This document shows positions 27,095 through 35,259 of a stretch of 64,000 bases of DNA, in pieces. Position numbers and translations under genes: made by a program. The DNA is from Nitrosomonas ureae (GTDB lineage Bacteria > Pseudomonadota > Gammaproteobacteria > Burkholderiales > Nitrosomonadaceae). Below the pieces are notes generated by a model. It ran no database searches, was not told the origin of the DNA, and saw nothing but the letters and a program-made list of their open reading frames with translations. The first letter of the stretch is position 1. Every line of letters starts with the position of its first letter. Where the stretch lies: contig NZ_CP013341.1 in NCBI RefSeq assembly GCF_001455205.1, positions 620,001-684,000 on the forward strand. Direction: 5' to 3'.

Positions 27095-27490
27095 ATGCGT
27101 ATTCTGCATACTATGCTTCGCGTTGGAAATCTCGAAAAATCACTTGCGTTTTATACGCAAGTTTTAGGGATGAAAGTATTACGCCGCAAAGATTACCCGG
27201 ATGGCAAGTTTACCCTCGCTTTTGTAGGTTATCAGGATGAGGCTAGCGGTACCGTATTGGAACTGACGCATAATTGGGATACCTCTTCATACAATTTAGG
27301 TGAAGGTTTTGGCCACATCGCCATTGAAGTCGACGATGCTTATCAAGCCTGTGAAAGCACCAGGAAAATGGGCGGCAAAGTAACACGTGAAGCGGGTCCA
27401 ATGAAACATGGCACAACAATCATTGCATTTATCGAAGATCCCGATGGCTACAAAATAGAATTTATTCAGAAAAAGCACCGTGATCAATAA
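27095..27490 (+). CDS. gloA: Lactoylglutathione lyase (glyoxalase I)
   Basis: It converts the methylglyoxal-glutathione adduct to S-lactoylglutathione. The 131-residue protein has the expected metal ligands H5, E56, H74 and E122, in the same spacing as the nickel-type bacterial enzyme. It begins right after the rubredoxin stop. With frmA/frmB it adds to glutathione-based aldehyde detoxification in this window. Confidence 0.96.
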   Translation: MRILHTMLRVGNLEKSLAFYTQVLGMKVLRRKDYPDGKFTLAFVGYQDEASGTVLELTHNWDTSSYNLGEGFGHIAIEVDDAYQACESTRKMGGKVTREAGPMKHGTTIIAFIEDPDGYKIEFIQKKHRDQ

Positions 27491-27528
27491 TCACTCAGAT
27501 CAGCGGATAACACTCATATTAGAATCAG

Positions 27529-28233
27529 TTATCCCTGCAATAAAAAAATCGCCGGTATTTTATTGACATCTGGTAAAGCACACCGCCACTCTTTGATCGA
27601 TTTGGTTGCAATCATCTCTCGGGAAAATGTCAGATCGGTTGCAACGCACAAGTCGGTATTGTCATTGCACACTTTGACGAGTTGCTCGAGCAGTTTCTGG
27701 TTACGGTAGGGGGTTTCAATGAAAATCTGCGTTTGCTTCAGATGGATCGATATTCTTTCCAGCTCGACTATTTTACTTGCTCTTGCTGCGCCCTCAATTG
27801 GCAAATAGCCGTGAAAGGCAAATCGCTGACCATTCAAGCCCGATGCCATCAACGCCAGCAAAATGGAGGATGGCCCAACCAAAGGCACGACAGGAATATT
27901 ATTTCTATGCGCCAGCCTGACCAGCCCGGCTCCAGGATCCGCCACGGCCGGGCAGCCAGCTTCGGATAACAAGCCCACATCATGTCCAGCTAATAATGGA
28001 TCCAGCAAAGCTAAAAAATCTTTTGCTTGCGTATGCTCATTCAGAATCTGGATATTCAATTCCTGCAAAGGGCATGTGCAACTCAGCTGTTTCAGAAATT
28101 GCCTCGCCGTCTTAGGGTGCTCAACAATAAAATGAGAAATTTCAGCCACACATTGTTGCACCGCCGCAGGCAATACCCAAGCGATATCGGCTTGACTGAT
28201 TGGCGCCGGAACCAGATAGAGCTTACCGGTCAT
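27529..28233 (-). CDS. RsmI-like SAM-dependent methyltransferase (tetrapyrrole methylase fold)
   Basis: The 234-residue protein has the tetrapyrrole-methylase pattern: GKLYLVPAPIS at the N-terminus, GHDVGLLSEAGCPAVADPGAGLVRLAH and PLVGPSSILLALMASGLNGQRFAFHGYLP. RsmI methylates 16S rRNA C1402 ribose, but this shorter form is a separate branch common in betaproteobacteria, so the substrate is uncertain. It is convergent with gloA; a weak inverted repeat (GGATAAC/GTTATCC, 27505-27534) sits at the junction. Confidence 0.82.
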   Translation of the reverse strand: MTGKLYLVPAPISQADIAWVLPAAVQQCVAEISHFIVEHPKTARQFLKQLSCTCPLQELNIQILNEHTQAKDFLALLDPLLAGHDVGLLSEAGCPAVADPGAGLVRLAHRNNIPVVPLVGPSSILLALMASGLNGQRFAFHGYLPIEGAARASKIVELERISIHLKQTQIFIETPYRNQKLLEQLVKVCNDNTDLCVATDLTFSREMIATKSIKEWRCALPDVNKIPAIFLLQG

Positions 28234-28288
28234 TAAAATGATAAAGGCTTAAATACACACATGCACCAGGATCTTCAAATCAGCCACA

Positions 28289-28672
28289 CTAATGCAGCGT
28301 TCTGGGAACACTCAGGATAAATTCCGGTATAGCCACATCAAAATGAAAACCATCTTCAGCTGCCATCTGATAGCTACCTTTCATTGATCCAACCGACGTA
28401 GAAATCACCGTTCCACTGGTATATTCAAAACTATCTCCCGGCTTGAGAAAAGGCTGTTCGCCCACAACGCCCAATCCGCGCACTTCCTGAATCGTGCCAT
28501 CTCCGTTATCGATAATCCAATGCCTGCTGATGAGTTGGGTTGCAACTGTCCCGTTATTTGCAATCGTAATGGTATATGCAAACACGTGCCTTTCCGATTC
28601 CTCATCCGATTGATCGGGCAGATATACGGTACGAACACTGACTTCAATTTCATACTTGCTCTCTTCGGTCAT
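28289..28672 (-). CDS. apaG: ApaG domain protein
   Basis: The 127-residue protein has the ApaG fold pattern: YEIEVSVRTVYLPDQSDEES, FAYTITIANNGTVATQLISRHWIIDNGDG, GEQPFLKPGDSFEYTSGTVISTSVGSMKGSYQM (read in parts). ApaG was linked genetically to Co/Mg resistance and diadenosine tetraphosphate levels; its biochemical role is still unclear. In many betaproteobacteria it neighbours rpe; here a foreign-looking gene separates them. Confidence 0.95.
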   Translation of the reverse strand: MTEESKYEIEVSVRTVYLPDQSDEESERHVFAYTITIANNGTVATQLISRHWIIDNGDGTIQEVRGLGVVGEQPFLKPGDSFEYTSGTVISTSVGSMKGSYQMAAEDGFHFDVAIPEFILSVPRTLH

Positions 28673-28797
28673 CTTTTCGTTCCAAACTGTTTTACGTTCT
28701 TAGCGGTAGTTTACCAAGAAATAGCATCAATATTGACAATCAATTGCTATCCCGTTAATGGCAAGAAAGTAAAACATATCCGTCACAAATTTAAAAT

Positions 28798-30132
28798 TCA
28801 ACTCCACGGTACATTTTCAACTTCCCCCATTCGATTAAGCTTCAACCTATTTCCATAAGCTCCCTCATAATTACAAATAGCAAGAATTCCCATTTCCAAA
28901 TACCACAAACCTAAATTCCAAGCATCGAAGTAAGCAGAGTCAAGCTGACCACGTTTCTTATGTTCCGGGTGAATTAGAGAATTCCTTATTTCTGTTAAAG
29001 CGTGCGGGGCATCGATCCATTTCATTCCCTGGCTCCGAGCAAGATCTCCAAGACTGGAAGTTTCTGGCGGAATATTCAATGGAATCCTCAGAGAAGAGAA
29101 TAGTAACCGAAACTTGTCGGATGCCCAGAGATTCTTAAATCCATCTACAGTTACAAGACGTTTAGCTTTTACTGCATATTCATAGGAAAGGCGTTCGATT
29201 GCTGCTTGGGTCAGGATGATTCCGGCATCAATACCGCGCGATGAAAAATTTGCATTTAAGTACCAATAGATAATCTCCTTGAGTGCTCCTTGCCAATCGG
29301 CATTCCTCCATAGCCTCATGAAGCCACAAAACAAACTGGTCAATTGCTTTGTATTTTGAGCGTCAAACCACGAAAAGGGTTTATACCAAGCTTCTCTAGG
29401 CGACGACCACTGTTCCCAAACACGCTCACCCGTTACATCGAACCCCACCGAACAAATCGGGTTACACCATCCGCCTTTAATAAAGGAAAGAAAATAACGA
29501 AGTGCCGTTAAACATTCATTAGCATCACTCCCGGTAAATGAAAAGCCATTCTGCTTCTGAATACTCCCAATATGGGTTGATCGGTATCCCCCATTCTCTC
29601 TTAGAAAATTGATGTTTTCCTTTGTTGATAATAACGATTTCAACTCAATCTTCCATTCATCGCAAATCAAATCCATATGCTCAATTGTCGTCTCGATCCC
29701 CGTTCCATTCGGCTCGGAAGATCGTCTGTTTCCCATAAAATCGACAAAGTTAAACAAATGGAAAATAATCCGCTCGATCAATGTCCCATCATTTCCCATT
29801 CCGATTATCGAACCCAAATTTGGATAACATTTGACAAAAAGCTTTCCGGTCTCAGGATCTCCCCCGGGAACAAAAAATCCTTTTATTTCAATATCATTTA
29901 TAGAAAAAGAATTTATAGCTTTTCGATCAACAAATGCCAAAAATAGAACATCATGAAACGAACCATAGAAGTGAATTCCTGCTTGAGGTAATAAATCAAG
30001 TCGCACATCGCTTGAGCCCTGGTATATCTTCCCATTTATAGAAATAGACGCTGGAACATCATTGTGTAGCACAATAGAAGATTCTGATCCAAAATTAAAT
30101 AATGGCTTCAATTGGTATTCGGTATTAGTCAA
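28798..30132 (-). CDS. Unknown protein with C-terminal HEPN-type motif, putative defence RNase
   Basis: The 444-residue protein is not recognised over its full length. The N-terminal third is beta-rich (SIVLHNDVPASISINGKIY). The middle is helical with many tryptophans (VWEQWSSPREAWYKPFSWF, read in parts). The C-terminal part has EIRNSLIHPE, where R383-N-S-L-I-H388 fits the RN-X3-H motif of HEPN RNases, followed by a long helix. Its AT-richness and position between apaG and rpe suggest transfer. The architecture recalls ApeA-like defence proteins (N-terminal sensor, C-terminal HEPN), but I cannot confirm homology. Confidence 0.6.
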   Translation of the reverse strand: MTNTEYQLKPLFNFGSESSIVLHNDVPASISINGKIYQGSSDVRLDLLPQAGIHFYGSFHDVLFLAFVDRKAINSFSINDIEIKGFFVPGGDPETGKLFVKCYPNLGSIIGMGNDGTLIERIIFHLFNFVDFMGNRRSSEPNGTGIETTIEHMDLICDEWKIELKSLLSTKENINFLRENGGYRSTHIGSIQKQNGFSFTGSDANECLTALRYFLSFIKGGWCNPICSVGFDVTGERVWEQWSSPREAWYKPFSWFDAQNTKQLTSLFCGFMRLWRNADWQGALKEIIYWYLNANFSSRGIDAGIILTQAAIERLSYEYAVKAKRLVTVDGFKNLWASDKFRLLFSSLRIPLNIPPETSSLGDLARSQGMKWIDAPHALTEIRNSLIHPEHKKRGQLDSAYFDAWNLGLWYLEMGILAICNYEGAYGNRLKLNRMGEVENVPWS

Positions 30133-30367
30133 TCTAATTTACCTCCTTATCCTTACATTGCCTTATTTATTGTTAATCACGGAATTAGTTCTCTTTCTTC
30201 TCTATTTATTTTCGATTCACTTTACATTTCCGAATCATTTGATCGTTTCTCAGATAAACATTTCAGAAAGTATTATCAAAAAATTTATCCATTAACAATC
30301 ACTCTTTTACGCGCAGCCTGACATTTGCGGTTAAAATAGCTGATTTGAATATTGAGAGGTTTTTTCC

Positions 30368-31045
30368 ATGTACCGTTTAGCACCCAGCATACTTTCCGCT
30401 AATTTCGCCAAATTGGGTCAGGAAGTCACCGATGTGATTGACTCAGGCGCGGATATCATCCATTTTGATGTAATGGATAACCATTATGTCCCCAATCTCA
30501 CCATTGGCCCCTTGGTTTGCGAGGCCCTTCGCCCGGTCACCGATGCAATTATCGACGTGCATCTGATGGTGCAACCTGTGGATCGCATTATTCCTGATTT
30601 TGCCAAGGCTGGTGCCAATATCATTTCATTCCATCCGGAAGCCTCGAATCACATCGATCGCACTATCGGATTGATTAAAGAGCAAGGCTGCAAAGCAGGA
30701 TTGGTGTTTAACCCGGCCACGCCGCTGCACTACCTGGATCATGTGCTCGACAAACTGGATTTGGTTTTGATCATGTCGGTGAATCCAGGATTTGGCGGAC
30801 AGACATTCATCCCCGAAGCGCTGAACAAGCTGCGCGCTGTCAGAAAACGTATCGACGCCAGTGGCAAAGACATTATGCTGGAAATTGACGGCGGCGTAAA
30901 AGTGGATAACATAGCTGAAATCGCTCGCGCCGGAGCCGACACTTTCGTCGCGGGCTCTGCGGTGTATCAGGCTGGCAAGGATGCCGACCCGCATCGATAT
31001 GATAGCATCGTCGCCGCATTCCGGGCTGAACTGGCAAAAGTTTAA
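30368..31045 (+). CDS. rpe: Ribulose-phosphate 3-epimerase
   Basis: It interconverts ribulose- and xylulose-5-phosphate in the pentose phosphate and Calvin pathways. It has 225 residues. Motifs: LAPSILSANFAKLGQEV, IHFDVMDNHYVPNLTIGP, VHLMVQPVDRII, MSVNPGFGGQTFIPEAL and EIDGGVKVDN, with metal-binding His and Asp present. First gene of rpe-gph-trpE. GAGAGG precedes the start. Confidence 0.97.
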   Translation: MYRLAPSILSANFAKLGQEVTDVIDSGADIIHFDVMDNHYVPNLTIGPLVCEALRPVTDAIIDVHLMVQPVDRIIPDFAKAGANIISFHPEASNHIDRTIGLIKEQGCKAGLVFNPATPLHYLDHVLDKLDLVLIMSVNPGFGGQTFIPEALNKLRAVRKRIDASGKDIMLEIDGGVKVDNIAEIARAGADTFVAGSAVYQAGKDADPHRYDSIVAAFRAELAKV

Positions 31046-31086
31046 CCCATCACAATTTTCATATATATTGTTTTTCCACTATTCCA

Positions 31087-31812
31087 ATGAATCATAGTTC
31101 CTCTAGTCACACGGCTTCAGCTAACAAAACAGCATTCCCGATAGCGATCAAGGTCATCATGATCGATCTGGACGGCACATTGCTCGACACCGCTGAAGAC
31201 CTCGCCTTAGCCGCAAACCTGATGTTGAAGGATCTGGGCATGCCAGAACAATCGACAGCAACAATTCGCTCCTATATCGGCAAAGGCATACAGAAATTGG
31301 TCAAACGCACCTTAACCGGGCAACTGGATGCAGAACCCGATGCCGCTTTGTTCGCCAAAGCATTGCCGATTTACGAGCAGCATTACGCCAACAATTTAAG
31401 CATCAATACGCGCCCCTATGCCGGCGTGGTTGAGGGCATACAACTCATGCAGCAAGCGGGCTACAAATTGGCCTGCATCACCAACAAAGCTGAAGCATTT
31501 ACCCTGCCACTGCTGCATGCGACAGGGCTATTTAACAAATTCGAGATCGTACTGTCGGGCGACAGTCTACCCAAGAAAAAGCCCGATCCTATGCCGCTCA
31601 CGCATATTTGCAAATACTTCGATGCGCAACCGCATGAAGCACTACTGATCGGCGATTCGCTGAATGACGCCATCGCCGGCCGGGCGGCCGGTTGCCATGT
31701 ATTCTGTGTACCGTATGGTTACAACGAAGGGCGCGATGTATACGAACTGGATTGCGATGCCATCGTTGATACCTTGGTGGATGCAACAAAATTGATTAAA
31801 AGCATCGCTTAA
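31087..31812 (+). CDS. gph: Phosphoglycolate phosphatase
   Basis: This HAD-family enzyme removes 2-phosphoglycolate, produced by Rubisco oxygenation or DNA repair. It has 241 residues with motif I MIDLDGTLLDTAEDL (nucleophile Asp), motif II-type CITNKAEAF, and the acidic loop IGDSLNDAIAGRAAG. The N-terminal 20 residues are low-complexity, so the real start could be a little later. It lies between rpe and trpE as in other betaproteobacteria. Confidence 0.95.
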   Translation: MNHSSSSHTASANKTAFPIAIKVIMIDLDGTLLDTAEDLALAANLMLKDLGMPEQSTATIRSYIGKGIQKLVKRTLTGQLDAEPDAALFAKALPIYEQHYANNLSINTRPYAGVVEGIQLMQQAGYKLACITNKAEAFTLPLLHATGLFNKFEIVLSGDSLPKKKPDPMPLTHICKYFDAQPHEALLIGDSLNDAIAGRAAGCHVFCVPYGYNEGRDVYELDCDAIVDTLVDATKLIKSIA

Positions 31813-31820
31813 AATCTTTC

Positions 31821-33293
31821 ATGACCGAGGACGAATTCAATCTGCTCGCGCAGCAGGGATACAATCGCATTCCAATCGTTCTGGAAACTTACGCGGATCT
31901 GGATACCCCTTTATCGATTTATCTGAAACTGGCCAACCAGCCTTACTCCTATTTATTGGAATCGGTACAGGGCGGCGAACGCTTTGGCCGGTTTTCGATC
32001 ATCGGACTACCGGCAGCAACGCGCATGGTCGTGTATGAAGACACCATCACCCTGATCAATCAGGGTGGATCGGAAACAGTCACGGTTGATGACGCCCTGG
32101 CTTACATTGAGTCCTATCTGGCGCAATTTAAAGCGGCTCCCTGCCCTGCCGGAAATTCCCGTTTCTGTGGCGGCTTGGCCGGCTATTTCTCATACGATAC
32201 GGTGCGCTACATCGAGCATAAGCTGAAAAGCCAGGCCAAACCGGACAGCTTGAATACCCCGGATATTTTGCTGCTACTGTCCGAAGAACTGGCCGTAGTA
32301 GACAATCTCTCCGGCAAACTCTATCTGATCGTGTATGTTGATCCGGCACAGGAAAACGCCTATCAGACCGGACGTCAGCGGCTTAAAACCCTGCTGGAAA
32401 AATTACGTCAACCGGTAACGATTCCAGACGAACAAGCTGTCGCTCCCGGCACAGCAGTTGCGGAATTTCCTGAAGCCGAGTTCAAAGCCGCTGTCGATCG
32501 GGCCAAACGCTATATTTTCGATGGCGATATCATGCAAGTAGTGTTATCGCAACGCACCAGCAAACCCTATACCGCATCGCCACTGGCGCTCTATCGCGCG
32601 CTACGCAGCCTCAATCCTTCTCCCTACATGTTCTTCTACCATTTTGATGATTTTCACGTAGTCGGCGCGTCGCCGGAAATACTGGTGCGTCTGGAAGGTG
32701 ACACGGTTACCGTACGCCCGATTGCAGGTACACGCCCCCGTGGCAAAACCCCCCAGGAGGATGCCGCCCTGGCAACCGACCTGCTGGCCGATCCGAAAGA
32801 AATCGCCGAACACGTCATGCTGATGGATCTGGGCCGCAATGACATCGGTCGCGTGGCGCAAACCGGAACCGTCAAAGTCACGGAAAAAATGCAAATCGAG
32901 AATTACTCCCATGTCATGCACATCGTATCGAATGTCGAGGCCAAGCTAAAACCGGAACTGAGCGCGATTGACGTGCTGCGCGCCACTTTTCCGGCCGGCA
33001 CAGTAAGCGGCGCGCCCAAAGTGCGCGCGATGGAAATCATTGATGAACTGGAAGTCTCCAAACGCGGCGTGTACGCCGGAGCGGTCGGTTATCTTGGGTT
33101 TAACGGCGATATGGACTTGGCCATTGCAATTCGCACCGGGGTGATCAAGGACGGTCAACTGCACGTGCAAGCAGGCGCGGGCATCGTGGCCGACTCTATT
33201 CCGCAAAACGAATGGATAGAAACACAGAATAAAGCCAAAGCCATCCTCCGCGCTGCGGAATTGGCCGAGAATGGGCTGGATAGTAAAATCTGA
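31821..33293 (+). CDS. trpE: Anthranilate synthase component I
   Basis: It converts chorismate to anthranilate with ammonia from TrpG. It has 490 residues. The N-terminal regulatory region has LLESVQGGERFGRFSIIG, with the LLES motif of tryptophan feedback binding. The catalytic part has VLSQRTSKPY, PIAGTRPRGKTPQED, DLGRNDIGRVAQTGTV and FPAGTVSGAPKVRAMEIIDELE (read in parts). It starts 8 bases after gph. trpG, trpD and trpC do not follow; they lie at 8.6-11.1 kb. Confidence 0.97.
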   Translation: MTEDEFNLLAQQGYNRIPIVLETYADLDTPLSIYLKLANQPYSYLLESVQGGERFGRFSIIGLPAATRMVVYEDTITLINQGGSETVTVDDALAYIESYLAQFKAAPCPAGNSRFCGGLAGYFSYDTVRYIEHKLKSQAKPDSLNTPDILLLLSEELAVVDNLSGKLYLIVYVDPAQENAYQTGRQRLKTLLEKLRQPVTIPDEQAVAPGTAVAEFPEAEFKAAVDRAKRYIFDGDIMQVVLSQRTSKPYTASPLALYRALRSLNPSPYMFFYHFDDFHVVGASPEILVRLEGDTVTVRPIAGTRPRGKTPQEDAALATDLLADPKEIAEHVMLMDLGRNDIGRVAQTGTVKVTEKMQIENYSHVMHIVSNVEAKLKPELSAIDVLRATFPAGTVSGAPKVRAMEIIDELEVSKRGVYAGAVGYLGFNGDMDLAIAIRTGVIKDGQLHVQAGAGIVADSIPQNEWIETQNKAKAILRAAELAENGLDSKI

Positions 33294-33930
33294 GAAGCTC
33301 TACATAAGTCATTATGAATGATTAAACTCATTTTTAATCAAAAATTAATGTTATTCTTTTTTCTCAACCTGCGATCTCAAAAAGAAACAAATTGTTTGTC
33401 ATCAGCATCTCCCCATTCAACGAACGAGTGGGGTTCTTCTCGGAAAGAATAAATATTCTTAATTCTGACCTAACATCTTTTTTGATAATGCCATGTGCTA
33501 ACCACATGCACTGGCAACCACGCCAGAAGAAGTGACCGATCTGCCACCCATTTTATATTGCCACGCCACAACAAGACTCGTTAAAATGTGTTAATTGAAA
33601 GCCACAGAATCCGTTTTCTGACATATCGAACTTCTTTATTGTCATGATTGGACGGTACTTTTATTTTATAGTAGACGGTGCTCCGAAAAATTTTCGTCGA
33701 AACGCTTTATGAAACAGTGCTAGTTGGGACACGAAGGATGCTGTCAATAGCAAAATAGTCAGCAAACATCCAAGCCCGCCTTGCCTGAGAGACTTATGCC
33801 CTTGCAAGCATGCCCGAATTTCAACAAATAGGCTATAAGGATCCAGTAATATATCGCTCTGTTCAATGCGATAATAAATTCAATTCTCTGATAATATTCC
33901 TGCATTTATATTCCATTAATAAACAACACA
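33294..33930. other. Intergenic region between trpE and the NTPase/TPR cassette
   Basis: It is AT-rich and has no convincing coding frame. A weak hairpin (CCCCATTC/GAGTGGGG, 33411-33433) followed by a T-rich stretch may terminate trpE transcription. The rest holds nothing I recognise; it may be decayed sequence at an insertion junction. Confidence 0.45.
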
Positions 33931-35253
33931 ATGAATAAAAACGATAACCTGTTGCCACAACTCAAGGCTTTTCATAATACCTTGCAGAACAGTTTACCAC
34001 TAGAATTTGATAGTCCGCTTTATGTACCAATATTGCAACAAAACCCAGCGTCTGACCCCATTCTGCAGCTTTCTCATCGCATAGATTTTGCTGAATCGGA
34101 GAGCGTAAATTTATTAACCGGGTTCCGAGGCAATGGCAAGAGTACGGAATTGCGTCGCTTGAAACACCTGCTGGAAAACCAAGGACATATTGTCATTCTG
34201 ACCAATATGCAGCAGTATGTGCTGATGACCAAGCCATTGGAACTGGGAGATTTTCTGCTGTCTTTAATTGCTGCTTTAGCTGACCGGGCAGTTTCAGATC
34301 ATAGCATCGGGATCCTCGCAGACTCACCTTTAGCAAGGCTATGGAGCTTTCTCACTGAAACAAAAATTGAAATTGAAAAGGCAGAGGTTGAAGGCAATTT
34401 GGGTGTCGCTACCGCAAAAATTGGCGCACGGCTACAACGCGATGCCAATTTCAAAAAACAGGTACAGGAGAAATTGCGTGGCAACCTGGATGGATTGGTG
34501 CAAAAAGCACATCTATACATCAGAGATTTAGTCAACGCACTCAAAAAAGGCAATACTGACAAAAAGATCGTGCTGCTGGTTGATTCTCTGGAACAAATCC
34601 GTGGCGTGGGCGACGATGCCCAATCGGTTTATGACAGCATTGTCGAATTATTTTCCGGTCAGGCCGCAAATCTAGCGCTACCCGGCTTGCATGTGGTGTA
34701 CACCGTGCCGCCGTTTCTCATTCCACGCGCTCCAAACATCGCACGCAATCTTGGCGCTAATCCGATTTGCATCTGGCCTAATATTCATGTACGCAATAAA
34801 AAAGGAGAAGAGGATCATTCAGGGCTAGAAATCATGCAGGAGATCATTCAGCGGCGCTATTCTGAATGGCTGAAATTTTATACACAGAAGCAATTGTTCC
34901 GCCTGGCAAGCTTATCGGGAGGCGACATTCGGGACTATTTTCGCTTGGTGTGTGAAGGCCTGTTGGGTCTGAGTGCCGCACGCAGCGTGAACCAACAGCC
35001 GAAACCTGAAATAGTGAACGACGACATGCTGAATCGGGCGATCGTCCAATTAACCAATGAATTCCAGCCTATTCCGGAAAGCGATAAGCAACAATTGAAA
35101 AAAATCCACCATAGCAAACAACATGCTCTGGATGGGATGGATGATTTGCCAACTTTAACGCGCTTTCTGGATGCCAATATGATTATGAATTATGTTAACG
35201 GCGAACCTTGGTATGACGTGCATCCCGTGCTGGTAAAACTGCTGTTGCAATAA
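33931..35253 (+). CDS. P-loop NTPase (AAA/STAND-like) of a two-gene cassette
   Basis: The 440-residue protein has Walker A GFRGNGKST at residues 64-72 and Walker B IVLLVDSLEQ at about 213-222 (D218), with a later HVVYTVPPFL strand that fits a sensor position. A helical region with lysine-rich stretches (150-205) is inserted between the two Walker motifs. After the core (about 300-440) is a helical region that includes SLSGGDIRDYFRLV, a lid-like pattern seen in STAND/ORC-type ATPases. There is no membrane segment. It ends 6 bases before the TPR gene, so the pair is co-transcribed. ATP binding is well supported; a role in biological conflict is inference from the partner. Confidence 0.75.
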   Translation: MNKNDNLLPQLKAFHNTLQNSLPLEFDSPLYVPILQQNPASDPILQLSHRIDFAESESVNLLTGFRGNGKSTELRRLKHLLENQGHIVILTNMQQYVLMTKPLELGDFLLSLIAALADRAVSDHSIGILADSPLARLWSFLTETKIEIEKAEVEGNLGVATAKIGARLQRDANFKKQVQEKLRGNLDGLVQKAHLYIRDLVNALKKGNTDKKIVLLVDSLEQIRGVGDDAQSVYDSIVELFSGQAANLALPGLHVVYTVPPFLIPRAPNIARNLGANPICIWPNIHVRNKKGEEDHSGLEIMQEIIQRRYSEWLKFYTQKQLFRLASLSGGDIRDYFRLVCEGLLGLSAARSVNQQPKPEIVNDDMLNRAIVQLTNEFQPIPESDKQQLKKIHHSKQHALDGMDDLPTLTRFLDANMIMNYVNGEPWYDVHPVLVKLLLQ

Positions 35254-35259
35254 GCCACC

